Assembly: GCA_951799445.1 (NCBI GenBank)
Contig: OX637296.1
Span: forward strand, 1,488,001 to 1,552,000
Direction of reading: 5' to 3'
Length of the DNA stretch: 64,000 nt
From: Pseudisothecium myosuroides
Lineage: Eukaryota > Streptophyta > Bryopsida > Hypnales > Lembophyllaceae
Under the pieces are notes generated by a model. It had not been told where the DNA came from. It did not search any database and was given only the letters and a program-made list of their open reading frames with translations. Of this stretch, positions 38,338 to 51,764 are shown piece after piece (the stretch's first letter is position 1; each line of letters starts with the position of its first letter). The translations under genes were made by a program, and so were the position numbers.

Positions 38338-40500
38338 GTTTGGTTTGTTGTTGTGTCATTCATCTTCACATTTTGGACAAGATAACACTATTATTCATCC
38401 ATGTTCCATAATTGGGAACTAGTAAAATATTGGAACCCTATTTATTCACCAGTAAGCTTTTTTTGCCATATTATTTACTATGTACCGCTCACATAGTTCT
38501 ATGATTTTATGCCTATACTATATTACATATAATCATGTTTTTCATTCCTAAAGCACTTTATATTACATGTAATTTTTTTACAAATTTTACCTAGAATTAA
38601 TATATTAGATCCTATATTTTATTGGACGTAGTTTCTACATTTTTTGCCAATGCCCCCTCAAGCTAGAATTGGATAATCTTGCCGGTTCAGGTACCTCTAG
38701 ATGTCAGAATGTCATGAAACCTGTTGGAGCGCGTTACTAGTATAAAAAAAGCTATACTAATTTTTAGTGAGATTTTACGTACCGCAACTTGGATAATTTC
38801 TAAAAAAATTCCATTGTAATTTTGAGATTGAAATTACGCTAGCATAATTTCAAGAGCACCGTACTTTTGCCATAGATGCCGTTTTTTGATCCCTCTTGAG
38901 TTTTTAAAATCTGTAGACGAAGAATTTGGGTTTCTACTATTTTTTCAAACAACTAAGAAACTGAAACCTATCTTTAGGAATTGACTTAGAAATCTCACTG
39001 GATTTTCCTCAGACCATTTTAGCCATTATTGGTTACACGCACTAAGTATTCACAACTTCTAGATTTCTAACCTATAAACATGCAAGATTTGTGTTATTTT
39101 AGATATTATAGTTTATTTTGAACTAAATGCTATTATATTGGCATGTAATATACCTATTTTGATTTAATAGTCTTTTGGGGGTTTTTTCCATATAAAACCT
39201 AATTTAAACTAAAAATAAAAAATAAATAAAAATTATGAGCTTCAAATGTCAAATCGAAAGCTCACAATTTCCTTCATGGGTTAACCACCAATCTATTTTT
39301 GTCACCATTCCATAAACATATTAGAAAGGCTAGAACAAATTCAACAAATAACAATGCAACAACATAGTGAAGGAACTTCAATTTCCATGCATTCAATCTA
39401 CACATCTAATAAGTTAGAAAAAAGCAAATGGCATAGAACAAAAGAAAAAGCACTTCTAAAAAAACATCAACAAGATGCTACAAACCAACATGATGAATGT
39501 GTACAATAATATGTGCACTTTTAATTGCCTCAAATTGCAACTAAACATAGTTATTATTAAATATTAAGATTTGTTTCTATCGGATCGAATTGGTAAATGG
39601 AAAGGGTTTCCAACTCAATTTACAATGCATTATTTGGACAACTTAAGAATAAAATATGAATTTTCTAAGCGCTAGTAATAGGTGTACTATAAATTGATAC
39701 AAGGTTCTAATGTTTGAACCTTGAACATCCTCATAATTCATCTCTTCATTGTAAGCAAGAATTTAGATGTGACAATTTTTGGTTAGAGATGATTTCAAAT
39801 ATACTTACCTTACTATGACAAGTAGAAAGTTTTATATTAGTGTGAAACAACTTAAACTTTGCATCGTATTACAATTGAGGTCAATTTTGTATCCTAAAGC
39901 TTAAAAGTCCCTTCCCAAAGGGCAAGTCTAACAAATCGCTTCACTTGTGCTTACACTGTGTGAACAAGCCTTGAAGATTTTTGTCAACTATGTTTTGTAG
40001 AGATTCCTATCTTTCAACAATATTGATATCTATGCCTTTGGAAAAACTTTCATCAAAAGTAAAAACTTATAGCATTTAAAAACCAATTAATGTGGTATCT
40101 CTAAACTTCATTATGAGTGTAGTTTTTTTTGGCAATTTCGACATAGTTTCTGAAATTTGGACCATCTTCATTCCTGCAAAGTTCACTTCCATGAACCTAA
40201 AAATAGTAGAAAATACACCAGTTCAGGTGTAAGCCTACAGTCAGTAGTATAGCTGCATCACCCTCACATAATGGATGCAGAACTATGAACAAGGATGTTC
40301 CATCCCCTTGATGTTGAGATTTAAGCTTAGGCTTAGACAGAGCAGTGGTACCTACACAAAAGAGGTACATGTGGTGCACACTTCTGTACCAGCAAGGATT
40401 TTAGACTAGCTTCATATTGTGATGAGCAGGGATTTTTTTTCCCCATTTATTTGGGGCAGTGCAGAAAGCGATATTCAGTTTGTTGGAGCTGTTCAACTTA

Positions 40501-40501
<1 letters not shown>
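38338..40501. other. AT-rich spacer, no gene seen
   Basis: I find no coding, RNA or repeat feature that I can support in this stretch. Confidence 0.5.
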
Positions 40502-40570
<69 letters not shown>

Positions 40571-40575
40571 TAAAT
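40502..40575. repeat. (AT)n microsatellite with AAAT tail
   Basis: About 58 bases of alternating AT followed by three or four AAAT units. Confidence 0.97.
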
Positions 40576-40639
40576 TGATGAAATGGTGCAAAATGTAGAG
40601 TAAAGTTAAATTATTCATCAAAAAGCATGTACACTTGTG

Positions 40640-41700
40640 TCCAATAATCTTACAAACTACCTATAGTGCCATTCAAAGAATTTTGCATAATGTAGAATAC
40701 AATTTGCATTTTCCGTCTCACATAATTAACATTCAATTCTTATGCAATCCCAATCAAGTACCGTAATGTGACATGGATTTTGTCTTTACAATGATGAAAT
40801 AATTGTTTTTTTCAAGCAAAGTGATTCGTTAACATTGATATGAATTGATGATTTCGGTTTTGTAGTCTTGTAATTATTTCACAATTTGTCATTTCTTCAT
40901 TGTGACCGAAATGTCATGTCCTTTCAAATTTAAGAGAGTCATGCATACACGGAAGAAGTTGGCTTTAAAACGATTCAAGGTATTGTAGTGGTTCATTTAT
41001 TTGTTAATGACATTGTTAATAGTTCAAGGTATTGAATATATTGTATATAGAATGTCTCCAAGCTACAATAAACTATGGTAACTCAGTAGTCAAATTACTA
41101 GTACATTATTTGTTAATTTAATTGTGTGCAAGGAAGAGAAAGCATTAGATCTAGATTTGAAAAGATGCTTTAGAAAGAATGAATAGTGAATATGTATTGT
41201 ATATGGACAAAAGATCTATTAAAAGCATTTTGATATTTGTGAATATGAGTGCCAAATGGTGTAATTCATGTGTTGTGCTCACTTTAGACATTATGAGCAT
41301 GTTAGCCTTAAATTCAAAACCCTTCCAACACTAGCCCTTTATTAGTGAAAATTTTGACAAAGCTCTTACTTAATTTCCACAAATTTTGTTATTTGTCTCT
41401 TAATTTTTTTTTATAAAAATTTGATTTTGACATTCATGAATTAATAGAAAAACAAAACCCATGTCACACTACGGTACACCAAATTTTAATTTTTTAAAAA
41501 AAAACTCCATTTTTGGTGATTATTTCATTTAATATTCATGATTTTATATAATAACTAATTGAAAAACATTGGCAATGAATTTTTTAAATTTGATAGTATA
41601 GATATGTAAGAAACATCCATAAATACAACTTCTTTCAACAAGCATCTCCAAAAAAGTTTCAAAATTCTCTTTATTGTAATAACATTGAAATCTCTACAAA
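40640..41700. mobile_element. Single arm of the 23.3-25.6 kb element, split by a TA MITE
   Basis: Sequences on both sides of the TA element (TTATGCAATCCCAATCAAG before; blocks to AGATATGTAAGAAACATCC after) match the arm at 23,400-23,600 in order. Removing 40,761-41,474 restores a continuous arm, which fixes the insertion point and the TA duplication. Confidence 0.7.
40761..41474 (+). mobile_element. TA-bounded MITE (TGTGACATGG family), copy 2
   Basis: A 714-bp element flanked by TA (40,759-40,760; 41,475-41,476) with ends CCGTAATGTGACATGG and CCATGTCACACTACGG. It matches 12,760-13,236 in inverted orientation but carries about 240 extra bases in the middle (roughly 40,970-41,210). Confidence 0.85.
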
Positions 41701-41733
41701 GGGAATTCTAAATTGCCCATTCAAAAATTACTT

Positions 41734-42296
41734 TCAAAAAATAACTTATAGGATTCATTTCTGAATGCAATTTTCACAATTTTTCAAAGTTGTTTGACAA
41801 CGTTAAGTTTTCTTGCTAGAACAATCTCACAGTTGGATTTATTGTGGATCAATCCCATCTTAAAGCTATTAACAATTTAATTTTTTTTTCAATCTTGAAC
41901 CTGTTTCTATATAATAAGGAGGAATTTTTAAAGAATGAAAATCAAGTGTGTTTTTTGAATTTTTTTCCTAGACTTTTCTACTCAATTCTTCAACATAATT
42001 TTTTTTTTAAATTCTAAGTCTGCAGTGCAAAAAATATCTACAAATGGTGGTCAAAGTCACCTGAAATTATAGGCCAGTATTCAAAAAACCTTTTTTTTCC
42101 AACTTTGAATGGTAATATCTTCCAATTTGTATAGTCAAACTTCATGAAAATTTTACTATGTGATTTTAGACAGGTAAAATATAAAATCCTATGGTTAGAT
42201 TTTGAATAAAAAAAAAATTGTTTTCTTGAATGAATGCAGCAAAAATGGCAATTTTGGATGTTTTTGGACAAAAAAATGGCCTTGGTCCTTCAAGGA
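41734..42296 (+). mobile_element. TTAA-type MITE family 1, truncated copy F
   Basis: Matches the 3' ~60% of copy A from ATAACTTGTAGGATTCATTTC-like sequence to a decayed end, GGTCCTTCAAGGATTGA. The 5' part with the hairpin is missing. Old and diverged. Confidence 0.65.
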
Positions 42297-42895
42297 TTGA
42301 GGTGAATTCACTAGGACAAATTTAGGTCCAAAATTGTAAAAATTTGTATTACTTTTGCATTAAATAAATTAGAAGTAACATATCTATTATTTATAACAAA
42401 AATCATTGAAAAAGTTGTATTAATCATGTATTGATCTTGGATTTCCTTGTTATTTCAAATGGATGCCAAATAAAACTTTAGCATAGTCTTGTAAACAATA
42501 TAATTACTTTGAATACAATAAAATATTGTCTTGAGCTACACGTACAGTACATTGCAAGCATACAAAGAATATGGGATAATTTGGAGCAAAGTGGAAGTAT
42601 AGCCACTTATACTAAAGTTGAGAACTTTAACAAAACTTTCAACCTCAATTAAGCAAAGTAGTTTAATTTTTTTTCAAAATTTGTTCATCTAGGAAAAATG
42701 TGGGAATTCAAATTAGCTTTCAGCTCTAAAAAATTTGTTTGTAATTTAAAGTCTCCACTAGAAAGTTATAGACAAATTTCTAAAGAGGGATACAAAGGTT
42801 CACTTTCATATTCTCTCTCTGAACTTTATCTATAACTTTTGATTAAAGAATAAAATTACAAATGGATTTTTGGAGTTGAAATTGAACTTGAATTA

Positions 42896-43789
42896 CCACA
42901 TTTTTCCTAAGGCCTTTTTTCATCAAATTCCACTCAAGATTGTCATTTCTATTGCAAAGTGTAAAATACTTTCAAAATTGCTTTTCTTGCATAATTATCT
43001 AACCATATTTAAGATCTTGCACTAGGCTTGTATAAGCATGTGGGAGGAGATTTTAGAAACTTTGACTACATGGATAAAAAGATATTTGCTTTTGAAGTGA
43101 AGATAATTGAGTTTTTTTCACTTTGCCTGACTAGATTTTTAGGCTTTGAATCTTTTAGCTTAGAATATTGAATTTAATATTTTTATGACAAAAAATTTAG
43201 TTGAAATTCTAGGATTTTTTTTTCAAAAAATAAATACTTGATTTTATTCTTTAACAAATAGAAAATAGAAAATAGTTACAAATTTGAAGGAAAATCTAAA
43301 TTATTAATAGTTCCAGAATGATTGTAAAATACAATATTTTTCAATAGTGTGATTGTTGTAGAAATCAAACTAAACTCTTTCAAACTATTTTTTTAGAAAT
43401 ATTGTGAAAATTGTGCTAAAAAATGAATCTTGTACGTTCTTTTTTCAAAAAAATGTTTAGATTGCTTAAAAAATAAGATTGTCCATAATTTTTTCATCCC
43501 TAATTCAAATAGAATAAATCAAATCTTTCCATGCAGACAAAAATAATTTCTATAGGAAAAAAAATTTATAAATTAATTTTGACTTCTTGTGTTGCCCAAC
43601 AAGTTTTGTTTACGGCTTATTGTGGCATTACTTCTGCTCCCGCATACTAATTCAAATTCAAATCATATTCCTAGAAAACTAATATATTTTTTAATCTTCA
43701 AAAATTTAAATAACCATTACATAAATTGAGACTATAAAAAACTACCTGAAATCCATTCTTTCCTTGAAGGAACATTGGAACTTTAGGGA
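42896..43789 (-). mobile_element. TTAA-type MITE family 1, diverged copy G
   Basis: Inverted copy. The left part has CTAAGGCCTTTTTTC, the right part TTGGAACTTTAGGGA followed by TTAA at 43,790-43,793. The interior words align in order but with many substitutions. It lies ~600 bp from copy F and faces it. Confidence 0.65.
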
Positions 43790-43793
43790 TTAA

Positions 43794-46734
43794 ATGAAGT
43801 TCAATGTTTTGCTAAATTCTCTATTTTTGTGTTTTGATACATTCCATATGGATTGCCATGCCTTCTATCCTCTACTTGTACAAACTACTTGCCTTCTCTC
43901 CCACTTTCATATAAGAAGAGCAAGAAAATTTATAATCAAATATGTTAATACTAATAGAACCATTTATTACATTTAATACATTTTTATTGGAGCAAACAAC
44001 AATTCAATAGGGATGACAACACTGCTATATTTGAAGCAACAAACATATGTAAAAAACAACTTATTTTGGTTAATACTACAGTATTATATAATTGCATACA
44101 TGAAAATGCAAAATAAACACATGGCATTGAAGTAAACACAGATGTTACAATCAACAAGGTTGTTGTACACAAGACAATGTTGAGAGTGAATTATATATCT
44201 ATTCAATATCCATTTTTTTGGCCCATGTAATGAGTATGTTGGCTTCATTATTCACTATAAAACAATTTACATCAAATTACATTAAAAAATACGCTAAACA
44301 ACATTGTTTAATACAACCTTAGTTTACACTAATGGTTTTAGTCTTAAAAATGTTATTTTTATATTGTAATCTAATAAATAAAAAATTTAATTATTATCTA
44401 GTTATTTGAAAATTATGCATTGATTTTCATCCAATTTTCATCCAATTGTATCAACAATCATCTATTTAAATCAGAATTGCATCTATTTATATCAAATTTT
44501 GATCTAATTGAGCAACTTTGATATTTGTAAATAGACAACTTTGGTATCTCTTTTGCCATTATGCATAGTTTGCATCAAGAAGTTGTTTCTAGGTGACTAT
44601 GCATCAAGCTAGGATTCATCATTTTTAGATCTTAGAGTTTTCACTCATCTCTTTTTTGCTTTCTCCTTAGTGTCTTATTTACATTCACAAACTTTTGCTC
44701 TAGTAACAAACTTAGTGTTTTTTGCAATTGCATTCACAAGTTGTTGTTATCGTAGTAAAAAGTTTTTAGTGAGCACACAATTGTTGGCCTTCTGCTTCAT
44801 TGACTACAAGGGCTAGGGTCAGACCTACAACCACATGATTGTTGTTCAAAAGAACCTTTGGGGCTTCACTACTCGGATGTAAAGCACTTCAACTTTAGTT
44901 ACAAAAGCATGGAATATATAACAACTTCCATTTATGTTTGACAATCCGTGTTGACCTCTAAGTAGTCCAATGAAGCTTTGAACATGATAAGGACCAAATT
45001 GGCAAGCATTTTGGTGTAGAAAACAAGTCCATCTTCACCATGGAATGCACCTCTTTGAGATTCTATTGACAACACTTCTCATGAGAGCAAAAAAGATGAC
45101 TATCTCATCTACTTTGACTAGTCAGCACCAAATCCTTAGTATCGAGAGAATAAGCCAATTGTCTCGTGCTCCTCTATCGATGCAACAAGTCAATTGTCTA
45201 ACGATGCCATGTTGCATTAGCGAGAAGATTTTTTGCTATATAGGGAGGTTGAACAAGATTCACTTCAAAAGGAAGGGGCTTAGCTCCCAATACTTGGATG
45301 CAACATTCAAGGTATTGTACCATATCAAACTACAAAGGCAAGGTTATGAGGTACATTTTTGAAACCATGCTTGCAATTCATCAATGTTGACAATGCCATT
45401 AGATCCTCATGCATACAGAACTTACTAATGCCCTCAGGATGTGTACTATCTACAACTTCTTGATGCCGCTTATAAGGTGGTTGCCTCTTTATGTCAAAGA
45501 TATGCTAAGTGATTTGCTACCTACCTATGATGGACTCTCACACGGATAAAGTGACATCATGCAACAACTTGACAAATCTTTGTGCAAGCTCTTTGCAATA
45601 GTATAAACCACAAATATTGCACTTCACATCCTTTTTAATGCATCAATTTATATTGTCTTTGATGATAAAGGCATAAGAGTTACAAACTCACACTTTAAAA
45701 AATCATCAACAATGCAGGTCATTCACTTTTGACAATAGTATATGATACATTAATGTGACAATAGAAGGCCATACACTTTTGTTCAAAGTGTATGGCTAGG
45801 GTAGAGGGTGCCATACACGTTTGACAATAATGTATAGCTATACTATAATAAGTCATTCACTTTTGTTCAAAGTATATGGCTACTTTTTAAAAGTCAAACT
45901 TCTTAGATATGTGTGAATAGTATATTTGATGACCTCTATAATACTTTTGTGTGGCTACTTGAAGTTGTCAAATGTCTAGGGTCTAAACCATGATTACAGC
46001 TTCTCAAAACATCCTAATAAAACCTAAGGTTCTTAGTGTCTCCTAGAAGATCTTAGGTTTCTTTATATTAACTTCAAAATATAGTGATAGTATATGGTGA
46101 AGGCAAGATGAAAGCTACGGGATGTCAATCTTGCCAACACAAGTCTTATAGACTTATAACTAAACTCGTTTCTCGTACCACTTTATACAATACACTCGTC
46201 TTGTAAAACTTTTGCAATCGTCTTGGCCTTGCTACTTGTTTTGGCTTCAAATCTTTCTTGCTTTAAGCATCAATTCTTTATCTTTAACAACACATATGAA
46301 TTGCATCAACAATGAAAAGCTTGCACTCTTTTTCAAAGATAGCCCCACAAGCCTTATTTTGTGTTCTAATATTAGTGTAAAAAAAGTCTCCAAAAATCTT
46401 TAGACTAGAAAACAAAAGGCTTAAAAAAGTTAGGTGTGTTCTTGGAAACTCAAATTGCCATTTATGCTTAGTAACAAAAATTTAAAAACTTTCACTACTC
46501 TATAACCAAATTTCAAAATTGAATAATGAAACTCTTCTGTGTTTAGGTGGATATTGGATTATTCTTTTGGTGTGGACAAAGAATATATGAATTGGGCTGT
46601 GCCTCATCAACTTTAGTAATTTGTTAGAAAAAATTTCAGCCCTCAAAAAGGCTGCCAGATTTTGATTTTCAGGACCCCTAGGGTGCAATTACAAAGAAAA
46701 AAAATTGAAAAAAATTGAAAAATGAATGTTTTTT
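43794..46734. other. AT-rich spacer, no gene seen
   Basis: The frame at 45,045-45,362 (105 codons) has no recognisable domain. The cluster of short hairpins at 45,718-45,881 is listed separately. Confidence 0.45.
45718..45881. repeat. Four spaced ~29-bp hairpin repeats
   Basis: Variants of GCCATACACTTTTG...CAAAGTGTATGGC begin near 45,718, 45,769, 45,810 and 45,852. The second is a perfect 12-bp-arm hairpin; the others are degenerate. Spacing is about 50, 42 and 42 bases. Confidence 0.75.
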
Positions 46735-46800
46735 CAATTTGACGTGGTGCTGACATGGCACCATCAATGCTAACGTGGCACCAATAGTGCCACGTCATTT
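46735..46800. repeat. GC-richer hairpin cluster (ACGTGGCAC)
   Basis: ACGTGGCACCAATAGTGCCACGT is a perfect 9-bp-arm hairpin, preceded by two related half-sites (TGACGTGGTGC, ACATGGCACC). It stands out from its AT-rich surroundings. Confidence 0.7.
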
Positions 46801-49800
46801 TTCAAATTTTCAAAAAAAAATCTTTTTTCTTTTTTTTCCTAAATGCACTGGGGGAGTACAAGGTTTGCGGCCTTGTTGAGGATTGAAATTTTTTCTAATG
46901 TGTAATTCTCTCTTTGATTTTGTTGCCAAAGTCTTTGGAATCCAATATAGAGCCCTTAAAATCTCTAGTTGATTGTCATTGGTAGCATGGAGAAAAATAG
47001 AGCCCTAGTATTTTTATTTCATAAGCCATCTGATGTCTATTAATTTAGATAAATGTATGATTGCACAAAACATTTGTACTATTTGTTGAATTTTGCACTT
47101 GATTTTATTTGGAGTATTATAAAATTAGAAAAAACAATTAAAAACAATTAAAAAATATGGTCAATGTATGCACCTTTAAGATGAAAGTATATACCAAAGG
47201 AAATTCCTTGAAAAATTCTATAAGTAGGAGAACTAGAAAAGTGTCAAATCTCAAGAAAATAGATATTTCAATGTTTTAATGAATAAAAAGTAGGAAAGAA
47301 TTAAATAAAAAAATAAAAATTGTCCATTTGAAGCAACTCTATGGAGATGGTCATTCACTAAAAAAACACCAAAATAATTTTTTACATGTTTCAAAATGCA
47401 AGAGAAAGAGGCTCATTTTGAGGACTTTTACACAACATTTAGTTAATTTTTTTTATAGAAATCCTTTGAAGAATAGCTAAAGTATACTAGAAGACCATTC
47501 CCTCCAAATTTTAGTTCCAAATTCGTTTTTCTGGGTACTACTTTGTTCAAAAATCTCCAAAATTGGCAAGCGTGAGTGTGTGACATAAAATTGGGGGCTA
47601 CTACTAAATAATAAAAAATTCTTAAAAAATTCTTAAATATTAGATAAAGTGTATAATAGTCATGAATACCTTATTTATGAATTTTGAATCATTTGGGGTC
47701 AAAGCACAAAAGTTATGGCCAAAAATCAGAACGCAACATGTGACAAAAAATATTACAAGTGTTTTGTGCAATTGCCCAAATGTGATAACAAAAAATGAAA
47801 ATAAATTGGTATATATAAAAAAAATATTGATTTAAAAAAAAAATTCCTTCGCGTAGAAGTAGTTTACGGAGAATATTGTAAAAGTTTCTTAGATAATTAT
47901 ACATTTTCAAAGCCACAACAACCTCAACTAAACCTCTAAGATAAAATTTCACTATTGATCCATTATTAGATTTTGTATAATTTTCTATCATTATTCTATT
48001 TTATATAAATTTATTCTATTATTCCATTATTTATTTCATCATTCTATTTTAAATTTATTCCGTTATTCTATTTTGTATAATTTTGGTATTATAAAAAAAA
48101 ATGCTTTATCTAAGTACAATATGTTGACTTTTCCAAAATTTTGCTAGAAAATAATACTATTGTATTTTAAAGTGTAATAAGTTAAGAATTTTGTCAACTA
48201 TAATAAATATGGAGTATTTGTTACTAAAAACAAAGGTTAGAAGGGGAAATAATAATTTTCAAAAAAATTTAAAAATAAAAAATAGAAATGTAAATATGCA
48301 ATATTATGTGATTTTGAATTTAACACATGGACCTTGGAATTGCAATGTTGTGTTGAGATTTTGAAATATTTGAAAAGCAATAGAAATTAAGGTCTGAGCC
48401 TTTATTTTCTAAATTTTAATTGCATTTTTTTGCTGGTGTCTAGATTTGGTGAAAATAATTCTAAAATTAGATGGTTTTATGAGATGTTTTAATGAAAAAT
48501 AAGTTGAAATAAGTTTATATTAAGCATATATGAAACTTATTTTCCAAAATGTATAAGCATTAAGAGAAGAATAAGTCCTCCGGATGCCCTCCCAAGTTGC
48601 ATAGCAATGAATATAGTTGCTAAATGAAAAAAAAAATTGAAAAAAAAAATTAATTATTTTTATTTTTAAGATTGCAGTTCAGCATGGACAATTGTTATCC
48701 ATGTCAAATTGGGATTTAAAAAACATTTTAAAAATGTTTTTAAATTTTATAAATGTTTTCTTATTTTATAAAATGTTTATTTAAATTTTTTGAAAATAGT
48801 TTTTTATCCTAGCTAGTATTGTTCACTGCTTAATTCAATATTCTAAAGGGTGGAGGCCAAATGACTGAAGTCCCAAATTATTCCTAATAGTAGTTCATTA
48901 TAATTGTGCCTACCATATTGACTAACTATGGTTCATAAATTGAAGTTTTTAAAGCTTACAATTGAGCTTGCCAAGGTACTTCTAGATTTGACATGCAAAA
49001 GTTAAGCAAGAAAATTGCCATATTTATTTTACGAAGCCAATATTTACATATTAATATTTTTATTTATTTAATATCCATCTTTGGTCTTGTAGAAATGAAC
49101 ACTTTATGCTAGTTCAGCCTAGTGTTTGACAAAGTTCAAAGCCATTTAAAATAGAATAACAAATTAGAATATACTACATTTTATGATTAAAATTTGACAT
49201 TTTTTCCTAAGTTTAGTTTTTGCAATCTTTCAATTGGATTCAATCATTTACTCTATATCAATTAAAACTTTGGTTGAAGGAATAATCAAGATTTAAGTAA
49301 ATCATTTCAAATTCATTCAATTCATAAAGATAATATTTTTTTTTTGAATACTATACAAAGGAGTAGCTTATTCAATAGTTAAAATGGGTAGGTAAAAAAT
49401 CATTTGAATCTAGAATGGTCCTATTGACTTTGGACTAGGAATCATATCATTAAGACATCCAACTCTTGATGTGTTGTTTCTATAACAGATCTTATCAAGT
49501 TAATTGGCATTAGTATCTAAACTAGTAAAAATAATATTATCAAAATTACACATTAATGTAGAAAAAAATATTATAGTAAAATATAATGCTTATAGGGTAC
49601 ATGTTTATATTAATCCAAAAGTGCATGATAAACAATATTTATTATAATTCTAGCTATGAAGACTTATAAAATTTGTCAATAAATCAATTGTAAATTGACA
49701 TGAAAAAATTCCAAAAATCTTGTTTACTAATAGAATATTCATTTTGAAAAACTATTAGGCACTAGAAACCAATACTTGAATTTCTTAAAGAATTGTAGCA

Positions 49801-50267
49801 AACAACATATTCAACATTGTATCTTATTCCTAAAATACAAATTATGTACAAAAATATGACAAGACACACACCATTGGATTAACAATAAAAAAATTAGCAT
49901 GTTCATTGGATATGATTTTATCATCTAAATCTTATTATGCTCAAATATGATCCCTGCACATGTATAATATGTTCCCATATGTATTGTAGCTTCTCCTACA
50001 TAAAAGATGCAACAATAACCCAAAATGAGAGTGCCTTGTGTCATTGTCCAATTCAATAGTTAAACCTAAAGACAAATTTTGGTTTGTGCTAGAAACCTTG
50101 TTTCATTTATGTCCTATATCAAATGCATAAAAAAACACTATGATGCAACCATAATTGCAATCCTATGCATTTAAGAGGTCAATTATTTGTCATTTTGTCA
50201 TCTCTAATTTTTCTATAAAGATTTTTCAAAACTTCAATTTAAATCTAAGTCAAATCTAAAAAATATG
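46801..50267. other. Long AT-rich spacer, no gene seen
   Basis: About 3.5 kb with A/T homopolymers and ATTCTATT-type low-complexity repeats near 47,990-48,090. The frame at 47,713-47,991 is AT-driven. No domain or RNA gene is recognised. Confidence 0.5.
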
Positions 50268-50269
50268 TA

Positions 50270-50873
50270 CTCTCTCCGTCCCAAAATAAATGCGAGATTT
50301 CTTGGAAATGGCTAGATTAGTGCGTGGATTGCTCTTATTTTCAAGGGATTGCATATTTATTGTAGCTTTTAGCGAACCCCATTAGATGAGAAAGAATAGA
50401 AGCCAACAATGAAGTGGCGCAAATTGAAAATAGGCAGCGAAATTGACAAATTTCCCCTTTTTTTGGAATTGCTCCTATGGTATCAATTTAGATCATTCTC
50501 TGAGCAACATTGGAGTAGGAAAGTCCGATAATGGCTTCTCTATTCAATTCCGGCAATGTCCCATGATTCAATTTCGGTGATGTCCTATGATTCAACTCCA
50601 GGAAATTCTCAACAAGAGATTTGTTAGTAGCAAATTTAGTATAGTTTCGGGTTGAATTCATCACCTTTGGTTGGTTAGAGGTTGCGTTTCTAATCTTTTT
50701 GTAAGAATTGAATAGCTGTATAGATTCTAAAGCGTAGCATCTACATATTCTTTTGCTTTAGGATGTTTGAAATAGCTTCAATTGTTGTCAATGAACTTGT
50801 GGAGAGCCAATTCCGAATTTAATTTAGGACAAGTATTTTTGGAAACCTTGTATTTATTTTGGGATTGAGAAAA
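50270..50873. mobile_element. Stowaway-like element
   Basis: Starts CTCTCTCCGTCCCAAAATAA after TA and ends TTATTTTGGGATTGAGAAAA before TA, the terminal pattern of plant Stowaway (Tc1/mariner) MITEs with a decayed right end. It is about 604 bp, long for a Stowaway. No ORF. Confidence 0.75.
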
Positions 50874-50881
50874 TATTATTC

Positions 50882-51764
50882 ATCATTACAAAGTTTAGAA
50901 CCTATGGTTTGCTCAGGGGGTGCACTATATAGTATGTTCTATTATTACGTGCGATCAAGTGATTTTTTGGCCCCCTATTTACTTTTTAATAAATTATAAT
51001 TTCAACCTATGACTTTGAGCTTTGTTTAATAATGACTATAGTTTTCCATTGTTGAAAATTTTCAACTTAAATAACATATGAAATGATTTCTAGAATAGGT
51101 TGAAAAATGAACTAAAATGGCATGTTTTTTAACTCAAATATTTATAGAGAATACATTTTAGTTGACCATTGCATCATTGTTCAAGAAGAATGAACTTTCA
51201 ATAGAGAGTTATTTTGAGCAATTTTTTGTTCATTTTTTAGACAATTGTTTCTTATATAATGTAGGGGTCTAAAAGTTATTTTCAGCTCTATAGTGTATCT
51301 TTTTACAAAAAATTGTAACTAATTATAATTACCAAATAAAATATCAATAATTCAAAATATAAACTTTCAAAGTAAAAAAATCTATTTATATCTATTTTTA
51401 AATTATTTAAATCTTAAGATATATTATAAGGGGTCTAAAATTTGATCACACGTAGTTTCTAATGGATACTCTAAGTGAACTCCCCGAAGCAGTTTGTCAA
51501 CACTTATCATGTGGTTATCATTGTTTTATAGGTTTGCACGTTAATATAGAATTTAGCTCACATTGCAATGCATTACTTTACAATTTATCACATTATTATG
51601 ATGCAATACCTTCAATTGCAAGTAATGCATCGTAACAATACAATAAATTTTAAAGTATTGCATTGTAATGATGAGCTAATTTGTATATTAACATGCAAAC
51701 TCATGAAACAATGATAACCACATGATAATTGTTGACAAACCGCAGGTTCTAAACTTTGTGATGA
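50882..51764. mobile_element. Palindromic MITE (CAAAGTTTAGA ends), copy 2, interrupted
   Basis: The ends ATCATTACAAAGTTTAGAAC and the complement of ATCATCACAAAGTTTAGAAC are inverted repeats. The inner arms (ATCATGTGGTTATCATTGTTT and its mirror near 51,705-51,730) form a palindrome like that at 36,662. A second element (50,911-51,490) is inserted in the left arm. Confidence 0.78.
50911..51490. mobile_element. Nested MITE with ~45-bp imperfect TIRs
   Basis: Starts GCTCAGGGGGTGCACTATA and ends with the mirror image (CACTT...CCCCGAAGC). The inverted ends match over ~45 bp up to ACGTGCGATCAA. It is flanked by GGTTT and AGTTT (probable 5-bp duplication, one mismatch). Removing it restores the host element's left arm. 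Confidence 0.75.

Noticed and set aside
45718..45881. CRISPR-like array
   Set aside because: Four units only, degenerate, themselves palindromic, without constant repeats or cas genes; the genome is eukaryotic.
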